Shown piece after piece: positions 1 through 10,734 of a stretch of DNA of 64,000 nt. Each line of letters opens with the position of its first letter. Position 1 is the first letter of the stretch. The notes under the pieces are model-generated. The model worked only from the letters and a program-made list of their open reading frames with translations. It did no database searches and was not told where the DNA came from. The stretch covers positions 167,743,911-167,807,910 of the forward strand of contig JASDDO010000014.1 in the NCBI GenBank assembly GCA_030015575.1. The letters are read 5' to 3'. A program made the translations under genes and the position numbers. The DNA comes from Agapanthus africanus. Lineage: Eukaryota; Streptophyta; Magnoliopsida; Asparagales; Amaryllidaceae.

Positions 1-1
1 G

Positions 2-529
2 CTGGAGACGCTTGCAAATTTTCATAATGAAGGCGTTGTCGAGTCTTGGGTTAATCACTGCAGGGAGATCGAGGCCCGCCTGCATCAGCTGGAGCTTATG
101 TGTCCTATCCCCGAGATCTTGGCCGCGAGCACTCAACGGGCGGCATGGATCGAGCAGAGCGCTTCTTACTTCTGCCATCTTGAACAAGAAGTTGCTTTAA
201 GGCGTAAGGAGCGCGGAGAGACTTCGAGCAAATCTGCCCGACTGCATGCTCAGGTGGATGCAAATACTTCACAGTTGAAGGTTCTCTATGAAGGCCTTCT
301 GCGATGCATCTCTGACGGGTTAACACTGAGGCAGCAGCTTGACGTCGTCGAGCGGGATGCACCAAATCAGGAAGCAGCCCAGCAGGCAGTTGAGGAGCGG
401 CTTTCATCCTTCCTGCAGCAGCGGGCTCAGGTGGAAGCAGAATTGGCGGTGGCAGCCGATCAGGAGAAGGCATTGAAGGAAGTGCGCGAGCAATTGATGG
501 GGCTATTTAAGACGCTTCCTTCTCAGTAG
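2..529 (+). CDS. Last exon of the antisense plant-mobile-domain gene (C-terminal coiled coil), partial
   Basis: An open frame from the window edge to a TAG at 527-529 encodes a Glu/Ala/Gln-rich, heptad-like helix that matches exon 8 of the antisense gene of element C (42665-43374) almost residue for residue in register. It includes the shared segment SWVN(H/Y)CREIEARLHQLE and the shared end KTLPSQ. It runs opposite to the gag of element A, as in C. No stop or frameshift is seen in this exon. The upstream exons with the PMD domain lie outside the window, so whether the full gene is intact is unknown. Protein function is not known; the helix is likely a dimerisation or scaffold region by inference. 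Confidence 0.75.
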   Translation: METLANFHNEGVVESWVNHCREIEARLHQLELMCPIPEILAASTQRAAWIEQSASYFCHLEQEVALRRKERGETSSKSARLHAQVDANTSQLKVLYEGLLRCISDGLTLRQQLDVVERDAPNQEAAQQAVEERLSSFLQQRAQVEAELAVAADQEKALKEVREQLMGLFKTLPSQ

Positions 530-626
530 CTGCCTTTGTATCAATTATACACTTGTAATTTTTGAATAATATGTATACATTCTTTATTCTTTTATACGAT
601 TTGCCTTGCACTTAATTGAATTCATG

Positions 627-632
627 AATAAA
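627..632 (+). terminator. Polyadenylation signal of the antisense gene in A
   Basis: AATAAA lies about 100 bases after the stop codon, in the context ATGAATAAAGATACACAC. The same context follows the C copy of the gene (43479-43484). This suggests the antisense gene makes its own polyadenylated transcript. Confidence 0.6.
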
Positions 633-744
633 GATACACACATTTTCTTTTGCAATGTCTCATGTCATCTCTGTGCTTTCTCTATTCTTTTATTATCAGC
701 ATGTTACCTTAGTAAACATGGTTGACAGATGATAGAGCGAGCAT

Positions 745-1010
745 CTTGTATTGGCTTCTTCAGGAGGTAGTGATGGCTTAGGAGGCAGGTTCAGATCTGC
801 TGCCTAAGGCTTTTCAACTTTATGAGCCGTGAGGGTCTCACAAAGACTTTTCTCCCTACGGATCGAGAGGATCTCGTAGGTGTATTTTCTCCTTAGGAAT
901 CGTGAAGATCCCTAAGTGCGTTTTCTCTTATAAGTCGTAAGGATCTTATAAGAGAATTTTCCCTCTTACGAGTCGAGAGGACCCATAAGCGGTTGTTTCC
1001 CTCCTTGTCG
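745..1010. repeat. Cluster of short hairpin modules (A, first cluster)
   Basis: Five modules of about 26-45 bases follow each other. Each has two complementary arms around a loop of the type GTGAG, GTAAG or GAGAG. Examples are CTTATAAG-TCGTAAGGAT-CTTATAAG near 930 and CCTACG-GATCGAGAGGATCT-CGTAGG near 856. The arms differ from module to module but the loop sequence is shared. Equivalent clusters are in B (33585-33790) and C (43610-43830). No coding potential is seen. Confidence 0.7.
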
Positions 1011-1029
1011 AGATTCGACTTTGGAGAGT

Positions 1030-1499
1030 GTGACCCGTGAATAGTGTGCAAGAGTCCATTTTGGACCGACTTGCAGGGTCCCAGTGCTTAGGAAACAGGT
1101 TTTTTAATCCCTGCTGCCTAAGGCTTTATCTCACTAGTCGAGACGAATCGAGAAGTTCTCGTAAAGACACTAATTTCCTCACGAGTCGAGACGAATCGAG
1201 CAGTTCTCGGAAGAATATCCTAACGTCACAGTTAACCTCTGCTCCTTACGACAGAGGTCCGTCAGGGTCTGTGGTACTAGGGTTTTGTCTGTTGTACCGT
1301 CGCGTTGGCTGATGTATTCCTCGATAGGCAATCTTGCTGTTCGAGTAGCCTTGCGACTGTCGTGTCTCTGATCCCTTCGGGGGCTGGACAAGACGTCTTC
1401 AAGCAATCCTCCTAGGCAGTTTGACCGTCGGAAGAGCAAGCAATAGGAATTTTGCCATGCCGCTTTTTATTTGAGGTTAGGCTCATTTTGGAGAGCCCC
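1030..1499. other. Non-coding spacer of A shared with B and C
   Basis: This stretch holds the module GTGAATAGTGTGCAAGAG (1037-1054), a relative of the recurrent GTGGATTGTATAC module, followed by more arms-and-loop segments around TCGAGACGAATCGAG. It matches B (33060-33560, reverse complement) and in part C (43860-43960). The short ORFs here have no protein-like composition and no counterpart frame in B or C. Confidence 0.55.
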
Positions 1500-2340
1500 G
1501 ATGAGTCATAACCACTCCGCGCTGATGTGGGATGATCTCCGATAGTCTTTCAGGCTTTATATGACTTGCCGTTAAGACCCTGAAGCTAGGAATTTGGCCT
1601 TTGCTTCGTTTGCTGGCATTGCGTCTGCTGTGTCGAGACGAACGTCGAGGTGGTGACCACTCCGCACTGGTGTGAAATGATCTCCGATTGTCTTTCAGGC
1701 TTTATATGACTTGCCGTTAAGACCCTGAAGCTAGGAATTTGGCCTTTGCTTCGTTTGTTGACACTGCGTCTGCTGTATTGAGACGAATGTCGTGGTTGTC
1801 TCTAGGTTGCTGGTGAACCGTCGAGGTTTGAAACTAGAGATTTTGCCGTGGCTCCTTTTGGTGATGTTGCGTCTGCTGTATCGAGACGAACGTCGAGATG
1901 GTGACCACTCCGCACTGGTGCGAGATGATATCCGATTGTCTTTCAGGATTTATATAACTTGCCATTAAGACTCTGAAGCTAGGAATTTGGCCTTCGCTTC
2001 GTTTGCTGGCACTGCGTCTGCTGTATTGAGACGAATGTCGCGGTTGTCTCTAGCTTGCTGGTGAACCGTCGAGGTTTGGAACTAGGGATTTTGCCGTGGC
2101 TCCTTTTGGTGATGTTGCGTCTGCTGTGTCGAAACGAACGTCGAGGTGGTGACCACTCCGCGCTGGTGTGGGATGATCTCCGATTGTCTTTCAGGCTTTA
2201 TATGACTTGTCGTCAAGACCCTGAAATTAGGAATTTGGCCTTCGCTTCGTTTTCTTTGTCACGTCCGAATCCTGTTGGAGGAAGAACGCTGTCGTGACAT
2301 TTCGTCTGTTGTATCGAGACGAATGTTGAGGTGAAGCTGG
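1500..2340. repeat. Tandem repeats of about 247 bp (A)
   Basis: The phrase ACCACTCCGC recurs near 1510, 1657, 1908 and 2152, giving one shortened unit of about 147 bp and two full units of about 247 bp. Each unit carries CAGGCTTTATATGACTTG and CGAGACGAACGTCGAGG. The same unit family, reverse complemented, occurs in B at 31985-33080. C has an unrelated 158-bp repeat in this position. Tandem repeats in the 3' untranslated region are known in Tat-lineage elements. Confidence 0.75.
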
Positions 2341-2754
2341 GATTTTGCCGTCGCTTCGCTTTGTTTCGACCGTGAGGTCTTTTGTTGACGTTGTATCCAT
2401 ATCCTGCTGGACTGCGAAGGAACGCCGTTGGTGATCTCTAAGTTGTCGATATCGACGTCGAGACCCTGAAGCTAGGGATCTTCCTTCGCTTCATTTGTTG
2501 ACATTGTGTCTGCAATATTGCGACAAATGTCGAGGTTGTCTCTAGGTTGTCTATGAACCGTCGAGATTTGGCTTCGCTTTCTGGTGGAGCCTGTTGGGAA
2601 GATATGGTTCCCTCTTTGTTTGTTCCCCTGGATTGTATATAGGGATCGATGTGATCTCACCTGTAGGGCAAAAAGTTTCAATCTTTCATCATTTTTTTAT
2701 TCTTTCCGCGATGCTCTATCATTTCAGCTTTTTATATCGTGAAAATCACGATTG

Positions 2755-2925
2755 TCCAATCATTTCGGCTATTTCTCGCGATACCCAATCATTTCGGCTA
2801 TTTTCTTTTTACCCGCTGCTTTTTATTGCGAGTTGCCCAATCATTTTGGCTGTTTTTGTATGCATATATTTTTACTTACTGATTTTTTTTGCAAGTTACC
2901 CCATCATTTCGGCTATTTCATATGC
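2755..2925. repeat. Dispersed CCAATCATTTCGGCT repeats (A)
   Basis: The 15-base core CCAATCATTTCGGCT or a close variant occurs about five times at irregular spacing within 170 bases, separated by T-rich stretches and phrases such as GCTGCTTTTTATTGCGAGTTG. The same block occurs in B (30810-31020, reverse complement) and C (44970-45200). The spacing is irregular and the spacers are themselves related, so this is an interspersed repeat and not a CRISPR array. Confidence 0.7.
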
Positions 2926-3164
2926 ATTGTTGGCTTGCTGATTTTTTATCGCGAGTGTGGAACTTGGAATCTGGTGCCAATCTTAGCATCAGCATCGCTG
3001 CGACTGGAATAATGCCATGAGCGAATCATCATTTGCCATAAAAGGACCTGGAATTTGATACCGATTTAGGCATCAGCATATTGCCAGGAGCGAATCATCA
3101 TTTGCCTCTGTCGATGTCGAACAAAGGTGGCTTAGCAAACAGGGTTAGGATCCCGTCGACTAAG

Positions 3165-3700
3165 GCTTTTGACTTCATGAGCCGTAAGGGTCTCATAAAG
3201 GTATTTCTCCCTACGAGTCGTGAGGATCTTATAGGTGCGTTTTCTTCTTAGGAATCGTGAGGATTCCTAAGCGTGTGTTCTCTTATAATTCGTAAGGATC
3301 TTACAAGAGTGGTTTCTCCTTATAAGTCGAGAGGACTTACAAGTGTCTTTTGCCATATGAGCATATCCCCAGTCTCTGGTGGGACTTTGTTAGGGAAATG
3401 TTCATTCGTGCCCGTGGATTGTATACAAGGGTCAGTATTGAGCCACTTGTAGGGCAATATCGGAGGTTGTGAGGGTTGCTTAAGAACAGGTTCAGGTCTC
3501 TGTAACTTAAGACTTTCAAATCTTATGAGCCGTGAGGGTCCCATAAGAGAGTTCTCCTTACGAGTCGTGAGGATCTCGCAAGTGTATTTCTCCTTAGGAA
3601 TCGTGAGGATCCCTAAGTGTATTGTTCCCTTGTGAGTCGTAAGGATCTCATGCGAGTGGTTTCTCCTTACAAGGTCGAGAGGATCCTGTAAGTGTCTTTT
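3165..3700. repeat. Second and third hairpin clusters of A
   Basis: Two further runs of arms-and-loop modules occur around a GTGGATTGTATACAAG module at 3413-3428. Examples are CTTAGGAATC-GTGAG-GATTCCTAAG (near 3247) and CCTTATAAGTC-GAGAG-GACTTACAAG (near 3317). The arms often change on both sides, which keeps most of the pairing. The matching C clusters are 45340-45540, 45690-45870 and 46030-46225. Confidence 0.65.
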
Positions 3701-3965
3701 AACGAGGTTGCGCCCTTTCGGGTTTTCACAAACACTCGCCGGTAGCCCTGCTGTTTTTACTCACGGAGCCCTTTTGGGTTTTCATCCATGCCCATTTTGC
3801 TTATGGACATACTGTCTTCTTCTTTTTTTTTATTCTTTTTTCTAACGAGGTCGCGCCCTTTCAGGTTTTCACAAACACTCGCCGGTAGCCCTGCTGTTTT
3901 TACTCACGGAGCCCTTTCGGGTTTTCATCCGTGCCCATTCTGCTTATGGACATACCGTTTTTATT
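3700..3965. repeat. Two direct copies of a ~143-bp unit with T-rich spacers (A)
   Basis: A unit beginning AACGAGGT(T/C)GCGCCCTTT and ending in GCTTATGGACATAC occurs at about 3700 and 3844. Each contains CCCTTTCGGGTTTTCA twice, in the contexts of a GCGCCC half and a GGAGCCC half. The units are separated by poly-T tracts. Copies occur in B (29757-30013, reverse) and C (46226-46515). Confidence 0.75.
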
Positions 3966-4128
3966 TTTTTATTTTTTTATTTTTTTATTCTTTTTTTTTG
4001 TATCGGCTTTGGGATGTCGCGATCCACCATAGTTTATCGACATCTCGGTCAACAACTAGTTTTAGGACGTAGTGGTCCATCATTAGTTTAAGGACATTTC
4101 GGTCATCAGTCAACGCACGATTACGCAG

Positions 4129-7100
4129 CTAGATTTTGTCGCAAATCTTCGCATGTTTTGTGTCAGATGTGGATTCCTTGAAGAGAGGGCTGAAGGCGAT
4201 TTCTTCGTCAGAGTCGCTTCCAAAGGTGATAACTTGCGATCCCTTGGTGTCGGCTATGTGACAACTGCCAGCAGCTCTTTCACGCTCACATGTCGTGCTT
4301 TTCTGTTCCCGACGAGACTTGCGCTTCACTCGTTGAACGTGTCGTCGATGGGCAACATATCCCTGCCACCAGTTTTTAAAGGCTATGCACTCCTCGGTAG
4401 GGTGTGCAATCCTCTGATGGTATAGGCAGAAGTGAGGATGTACTTCCGCTTCATCTAGATGTATATTGCCAGGGGAATTTCCTTTGAAAGAGGGCAACTT
4501 CATTCCTATTGCCAGGGCCCTAGTGAATCGTTTCCTTACTTTAAGCTTGCTTTTGCTGGTGATAGGGATGCTTTGCTCCAGTTGGGATGTCTCGACCTTT
4601 TCCTCCAGTCGTCGGCGTTTGGCCTTTTCAAATATAGCCAGTTCACGCTCTCGATTGGCTCTGATTTCCTGACGGGCTTCGTTTAGGAATGCATCAATCA
4701 TTTCGTCTGATGCTCCTAACAGTTCTGGTTCGGGACCTGCCCCCAGTTTCTCTGTGCAAGAAGCCTTTTCATCGTCTGTAAACGAGTGAGAGATCACATG
4801 ACAACTTGCTACGTAACCCTCAGATTCATCCGACGAGCTTTCTCCATCATCTTCCTCCTGAAAGACGTGGCTGAAGAATTCTTGGAGCGTGATGGAAGTC
4901 CGCGCCTTCTGATTATATTCCTCCAGCGCGTCGATCTGTTTTTGCAAGCTCGTGCGCTTGTCACCAGGCTTCACGGCCTTTTTGGACTTCTTCTTCTTTT
5001 TCGAAGATTTTGACGGCTGAGTGTGAGCATTTTGGCTATCACCAATCTTTGGAGTTGGGCGCAGCTTCAGCATCCCCTTGATGATCTCAGGTTCCAACGG
5101 GTTCTTCCATCTGATCGCCGGGTATGTCTGGAGATCATTCAGCATCTTTTTGGTTTTGGCGGAAAGCACGACCTCCCATGGAGCTTCTTAAACAAAAGAA
5201 CAAGTTGCCCCCGGCGTGCCTGTCTTCTTTGGAATGTGCGGCTGTGGTGGGTTTACTTTCCACTTTTCAGACAGCACAAACTTGCCTTGTAGGTACTGAT
5301 CCTCGATCCATCCCTTAAAGACGAAGCAATCCTCGATTGGGTGACTTACCATTTGGTGGTAAGGGCAATAATTGGGATTATTCATCTCGCTGGGTTGCGG
5401 TGGTCTCCTTGGATTCGGGAGATTGATTAGCCTATTGCGCATCGCCAGCTCGAACAGCCTCTTCATTTTATCCCGCGGGAATGAGTAAGGGCGCTTCATT
5501 TTCTCATTATAATACCGCCGTCTCTCTTCCAGTTGATCCGCTAGCTTTGGGGCACTGGGCTGCTGTTAGGTGTTCGCAACGAAGGTCGCCTTCCGTTTAC
5601 CCTTATCGTTTCGGGGTTCCGGCTTCGGAGGAGACGGTCTGTGACCCATTTGATCCATTTGGGCTAGCTTATCAATTAAAGTCTAGAACGTGGTCGGTTT
5701 AAAGAACATCATGAACTGTGAAATAGTTGCATGAGGGTCTAGGGTGCCTACGAACATGCCCACCGCTGGCGCTTCTTCGATGCGTTGTTCACATTTTGAC
5801 CACAAGTTCCGCCATCGGATTGCATATTGAACCCAAGTTTCGTCCGGCTTTACTCTTGCATTGATCAAAGCTGTTATTGGAGTACGCTCGCTGGCGCTTG
5901 CGAAACGCTGGGTAAACAACAACTCCATTTCAGCGAAAGTTTTAACGGAGTCGTTCGGAAGCTCGGAGTACCATTCAAACGCCGTCTCTGACAAACTGCC
6001 GACAAATTGGCGAAGCAGGAGCTTATCATCGCTGCCGGTGTTGCCACAAAGAGCCCTGAACTGGGCAACATGTTGATGGGGATTGCCTGTCCCCTTGCAG
6101 ACATGGAATTTTGGGATCGTGTATCCCGGCGGGTACTTTATTTGGTCATACCATCCTGGATACGGTCGCCCAATTTTAACAACTTGACCGGCCGCTTCGT
6201 TCGCCTGGTGAGCTTGTATTTGCTGAGCAATATAGTCATCCAGAGCGGCCTTGGAAATGGTTTCCTCTTTGGCTGCTGAAAGAGCCGGAGGAGGGTTCGA
6301 TGTTTCCCCTCTGTCGTCTTCAATAATGATCAGAGGGTCTTCAGCTGGAGAATCCGGCTGTAACATCATCCCGACCATGTCTTGAAATAGAAGAGCCATT
6401 CGTTTTATATTGGCAGCTTGTTCTGCAGTTTCTTTGTCCTTCTTTTCGAGGACTCTGCGTAGGAAGTCAGCATCGGTTTCTTGTTCGTGACGCTGCTCCG
6501 ATGACACCTCCGGGCTTTCTTTTGGTCCGGTGAGCGCAGCCATTGCAGTCAGCATCTCCTGATGCTTCTGCTATTGTTGTTCTTGAGCACTTGTGATAGA
6601 TCGGGTGAGCCGTCGGCGGCCCGTCGAAGCGCGGCTTTTCTCTTTTCCGGAAGCCATGTAAACAATATGCACCACTATGCCTCCAGACTTAGGGCGTTTG
6701 TGTTCAGCGCTTTTACGGTTCGCCATGTTCACAGGGGCTTTTTGCGGCCTCCTTTTCTTTTGAGTGATTGACGTTGAGGGAGCCGTTGCAGTGAGCACCC
6801 AGCCAGCTGTTGCTTTTTCTGGCTTGACAGAGTAGTCCTTCTCCTGCCGAACCTTCATCTTTTTCTGTCGGCGGAGATAGTCTTAATCCATTACGGAGTC
6901 TTGGACTTGACGCCAGACCTTGTAAATTTTAGAGGACAGCCGTTGAGGGGGCTGCTCCAGCTTCACCTTTGGGGCATTATCCACAGGTATAGGAGATCTT
7001 TTCAATACGGCAGTTGGCGAGTTTTTGCGCACCCTTCTTAGCGGTTCAAAGCTGTTCTCGGTTAGAACAGCAGCATCAATCCCCACCGTTGGAGCTGGTG

Positions 7101-7704
7101 GAGTAAATCCAGAGGGAGAGCTGCCCTCAGCCTTCCGTACTTGGCGCCAGTGACGACGGCGAGCATGTCGCGTGGATGGTATTGGTTCAGCCGTAGGGGT
7201 GACCTCCTCATGCCCCCTGTGTTGGTCAGAATTCGTTGTTATCAGCCTTTTAAAGACCGACGTCCGTTGAATGGGGACGGCCAACCGATCGAAAGCAGAC
7301 TTCCGAGTAGAGGAAGCAACCTTGGTGATTTCTCCTGGAGCGGGAGCAGGGTTGGTTATCCGCTTCGGGATAACGCCTTCTGGTATTGCAGGCTTCTTCA
7401 TGGGCCCGTTGGAGCTCTGGCCTAGTCTGTTAAAAATCAAGGCAGTGGAGTTGGGCGACCCGTTGAGAGGGGCCGCGGTAGTTGTAAGCCGATCAAAGAC
7501 CGACTTCTTTGAAGCTTCTTGCAACGTCATTGGGGTATTGAAGCTCATCGGTGGGAGCATGGTCCCGAAGAATAGTCCAGTGGTGGCTTGAGTCACCTGC
7601 TCCACTGGCATCTTGAAAAGGGAGGCCGCTCGGGGCCCGTAAGTCACTCCTCCAGCAAGGACGGAGTGAGAGTTGTAGTTGCAGGTAGTGCAGTTTGAAG
7701 CCAT
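4129..7704 (-). pseudogene. gag: gag of element A, one reading frame broken by in-frame stops
   Basis: The chosen start is the ATG at 7704 (MASNC), conserved in B and C; an upstream in-frame ATG at 7770 is also possible. Order: Cys-rich N-terminus, repeated SVFxRL-like motifs (residues about 50-200), an Arg-rich segment (ARRRHWR), a linker, the retrotransposon gag domain (about 6150-5690, with AFEWYSEL), then two zinc-finger-like CX2HX4HX4C modules near 5365 and 4410. Five in-frame stops are visible, at 6883-6885, 6571-6573, 5683-5685, 5566-5568 and 5188-5190. All segments lie in the same frame over 3.6 kb, so no net frameshift is present. Three stops (6571, 5683, 5566) look like CAG or CAA changed to TAG or TAA when compared with B and C. 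The protein would form the nucleocapsid-like particle. The frame ends at 4129 just before the position where C continues into protease. Confidence 0.85.
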
Positions 7705-7829
7705 TGATCTTCTGTTTTCTGCACGAAGCAAGACACCAAATCTAAGTACCTCGAATCCACAGGCAACCATAGCAAACGGCGATTAGTTTGCGAACACGAC
7801 ACACGAAGTGTGGAGTGGAAAGAGGAAGA

Positions 7830-7848
7830 GGTCCCACCGGGCGTGCCA
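7830..7848 (-). other. Primer-binding site of A
   Basis: On the minus strand TGGCACGCCCGGTGGGACC starts 5 bases after the 5' LTR end. The identical 19-mer and the same 5-base spacer (GATTC) occur in B and C. The TGG start fits the CCA end of a tRNA. I could not assign the tRNA; it is not the TGGTATCAGAGC type complementary to initiator Met. Confidence 0.7.
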
Positions 7849-7853
7849 GAATC

Positions 7854-10009
7854 TGTTCCCCTCCGAATGACGGCACGACATAGAGACGTCTTGCCTGAGA
7901 TTCAGGGCAGATGCTATTTTGTTTTATCTATCCACCTCTCCGAAGATGCCAAGTTGATTTATGGCACCGTATATCGGAGGTTTAGACGGATGCGACCGAT
8001 GTAGCAGACTTCGTCAGATTCGCCCTCGCTTGAGGGGTTTTTGATTGTGGGGACGCTCTTTTCTGCAGGCGCAAGCCCCTGCAGTTAATTACGCTACCGC
8101 ATCGCGGTAACAACTTTCTCCTTCTCCAGATGTTCTCTTCGTATCGTGGGTGTTTGTTTTGTTTGTGGTTGCCCGTGGATTGTATACGGAGACTAATTTA
8201 TGCTGTCACCCGTAGGACGTGGATTAGTCCAAATCCGTATATTCTTAGATTTGGGTTTGGGGTTTTGGGTTAAGGATACGTTAGCCATTTTTGAGGCTAA
8301 GATCAACTTAAACGTTTGTTAAGGATACGTTAGTCTAATATGAGACTAAGATCAACTTAACGGGATCGTTTAGATCCGACAAAAGAGCATTTGGGCTCTA
8401 TTGTTCTAGTTTAGGGACATAGTGGTCCATTACCAGTTTAGGGACATGGTGGTCCAACATTCCCATTTTGGGGACGAATATTGGTTTAAGGACGCATTAG
8501 TCCACGAGTTTAAGGACCCCACAGTCCGTATCAATGTATGGTTGTCGGGACCCGTCACCTCTCTGACGACGTTGAGGGATTACAACGACGAATATCAGAG
8601 GAGTTCAGAGATGTACCCTTGAACCGGGTGTAAATTGATTTGAAAGAGCAGTCGTGCTCGGTTCAATTTAATTTGAGGATTTACGGCCAGAATTAGGTTA
8701 AGTCCATTTGGAAATGTTTAACATTTTGATCATGATTGGCCTGTTTAGGCCTTTGCTTGGGCTCTGCCCCCTTTCTAAAATAATGCACAGCATTGGGCTT
8801 TTTAATTAAATGCATAGCATTTATTTTGGCCGCCTTTTTAATTGGGCTCTGTCCCTTTTCTTTAATAATGCAGAGCATTCAATGGTCTAACAGCGCGCCA
8901 CGTGGCCTGTCAGGCGCTTTGCGCCGATTGAGGAGCGCAAGGCGCAAACTGATGTGGAGGTGACACGTGTCACACTCTGGTGAGCGCAAGTCTGTTAGCG
9001 CAGTGTGCTACGCCAGTGCGCTGCGCTAGTGCGCTGCTGACACGTGGCGCGCTCTGCTGAGCGCAAGTCTGTTAGCGCAGTGCGCTGCGCCAGTGCGCTG
9101 CTGACACGTGGCGCGCTCTGGTGACTTGTGCCAATCCAAGAGCGCAACAGCGCAAATTAGGAGTGCAGGGCACTGTACAGTAGTGCAAAGCGCATCTTGA
9201 TCTAATTTAGATCAAAGAAAAGAATCTTTTTAGAGGTTCTACCGCAAGATTCAAGAACCGATGGTTCATCAAAAGGCAATGCCTTTATATAGATCAAAAG
9301 ATTTAATCAATGAAGTAAATTACTTCTGTTTTATCTTTTTTCAATTAGATATTCTTTTGATCTTTTTTTTTTCTTTTTTTATCCAAGATCTTGATCTTGT
9401 TCTTAGATCATTGATCTTTTTAGAAGAAATTCTTCTTTTATTCAAAGGTTTACCTTTTTTCTTTCTCTTTGAATTCTTCTCAAAGTTTTTTAGAAGAGCT
9501 CTCTGTATCTCTATCTCTCTGTTTTTTAGATTTGGAGTCTAGGGGCCTTTATATAGGGCCAATGAGTTTGTTAGGTTGGTTAAATAGATCTTTCTCTGAT
9601 TGATCTGAGATATTTGCCCACCGTTGGATCTTTGATCTTAGGGCCTCTGTTTTACAGAAGATAATTTTCTTGTTTTAACAAGATTAGAAAGATCTTTCTA
9701 GAATTTTAATTCTGATTTTGTGCTGGCACAGTTGGCGCAAGCGCACCTGCGCTTGACACGTGTCGCGCAGCGCAACTGCGCTGACATGTGTCGCGTAGCG
9801 CAGAGCGCAAGCCATCTGAAGCGTTGCCTCCTTTATTTTTATTTTAAAACAGAGCCTTACTCTGATTGGGTGCGCTGTCTTAGGCGTGGCGCTGGCGTGT
9901 TTGCTTTTGACATGTGGCGCGTTGCGCGCAGAGCAAGGAATCTGAAGCGTTGCTTCAATTTTTGAATTTTTGAAATTCAAACAGAGCTTTGCTCTGATTA
10001 GGGGAAACA
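7854..10009 (-). repeat. 5' LTR of A (2156 bp)
   Basis: The LTR is bounded by TG...CA: plus-strand TGTTCCCC at 7854 and GGGGAAACA ending at 10009. The left ~900 bases, next to the primer-binding site, match the LTRs of B and C. The rest matches C only and is crowded with short palindromes such as TACCGC-ATC-GCGGTA (8095-8109), AATGC-ATA-GCATT (8809-8821) and GCGC-rich arrays at 8890-9180 and 9720-9930. No gene is seen in it. Confidence 0.85.
9546..9558 (-). promoter_or_regulatory. Probable TATA box of the A LTR promoter
   Basis: The minus strand reads CCCTATATAAAGG. It lies in the LTR at the place where C has ACTATAAAAAGG (58065-58074), so it is the likely core promoter for the genomic transcript. 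Confidence 0.55.
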
Positions 10010-10447
10010 CTACATTCTCTCTCTGTCTATTCTACTTCTCCCTTATCTTTGGGACTTACCGAGCGATTGTTCGCTGACAACATTCCTTCTCTTTCTTCTT
10101 TGGAATATTGTCTGGTGATCTTGAGCTTCAGGAGATCGAGCTTACCAGCAAGGACTTGGATTAGCTAGTCTACGACCCAGAGCTGTAGATTCATTGTACA
10201 CATTTCATTTCAGTACTTTCTTTTTCTGTTATGCTACTGTTTAGGCATTGCTTTCATTCAGATGTATTTACTTTTCCATGCATTGTACAAAAGAATGTTA
10301 ATAAATAAAGTTGATATTCATTACTTTTGTCTCTTGTGTATGTTTCTTTTATATTGCTTTGTTATGCTTAGCGTATTTACTTCTGAGTAAATACGTAGCG
10401 GCCTCGTCGCGTCCCCTTCGCCGTACACCGGGAAGCGGGGCGTGACA
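10010..10447 (+). repeat. 3' part of a Tekay/del-like LTR, split by element A
   Basis: The segment contains AATAAATAAAG near 10300 and ends GGAAGCGGGGCGTGACA at 10447, an ending typical of del/Tekay (Ty3/gypsy chromovirus) LTRs. The next bases, GTACGGCTGG, are not a primer-binding site, so this is the end of a 3' LTR or of a solo LTR. Its upstream part should lie beyond the far end of element A, outside the window. The lineage is inferred from the LTR end only; no coding sequence supports it. Confidence 0.5.
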
Positions 10448-10734
10448 GTACGGCTGGGAAGCCCAAAATACCTTGTAAAAATTTTAGAACATGAAATAAA
10501 CTAAGTTTATTTTCCTCACCATGATAATGGGTTCCTCTTAGATGACGATCGCGCATCGAATATAATTCAATTAACCACCAAATGCAGGAAGGTCGGTGCC
10601 TTTCACACCCCCGGAGTCGAGGTGGCGATCGTTCACTTAGAACACATCGGAAGATCCCTTATTGCAGGAAGGTCAGTATCTGCCCATTCCTTAGGGTCGG
10701 GCCGACGACCACGTCTCTTAGCATGAGTTGAATA
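10448..10734. other. Unassigned non-coding stretch left of the tandem array
   Basis: No ORF, tRNA or LTR end is evident. The phrase GCAGGAAGGTC occurs twice (near 10584 and 10664), so this may be a diverged older repeat of the 3' region of E. Confidence 0.3.

Larger units (their letters stand above)
1..10009 (-). mobile_element. Element A: pol-less Tat-lineage Ty3/gypsy retrotransposon, cut by the window start
   Basis: Read on the minus strand the element runs 5' LTR (7854-10009), primer-binding site (7830-7848), gag (7704-4129), a 3' region rich in hairpins and tandem repeats (4128-530), and the end of an antisense gene (529-2). No protease, RT or integrase lies between the gag end and the 3' region, where element C carries about 5 kb of pol. 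Gag, primer-binding site and LTR match C (35290-58573) and B (22003-60725), so the three are one family. The 3' LTR lies outside the window. The right edge ends ...AAACA at 10009 and abuts a Tekay/del-like LTR, so A probably inserted there. The left target duplication cannot be checked. Confidence 0.85.

Noticed and set aside
2055-2297. 80-residue plus-strand ORF in A
   Set aside because: It is inside the ~247-bp tandem repeats; the other units do not keep the frame.
2755-2925. CRISPR-like pattern of a 15-base repeat with spacers
   Set aside because: Spacing is irregular, spacers are related T-rich sequence, and the block is a conserved part of a plant retrotransposon.
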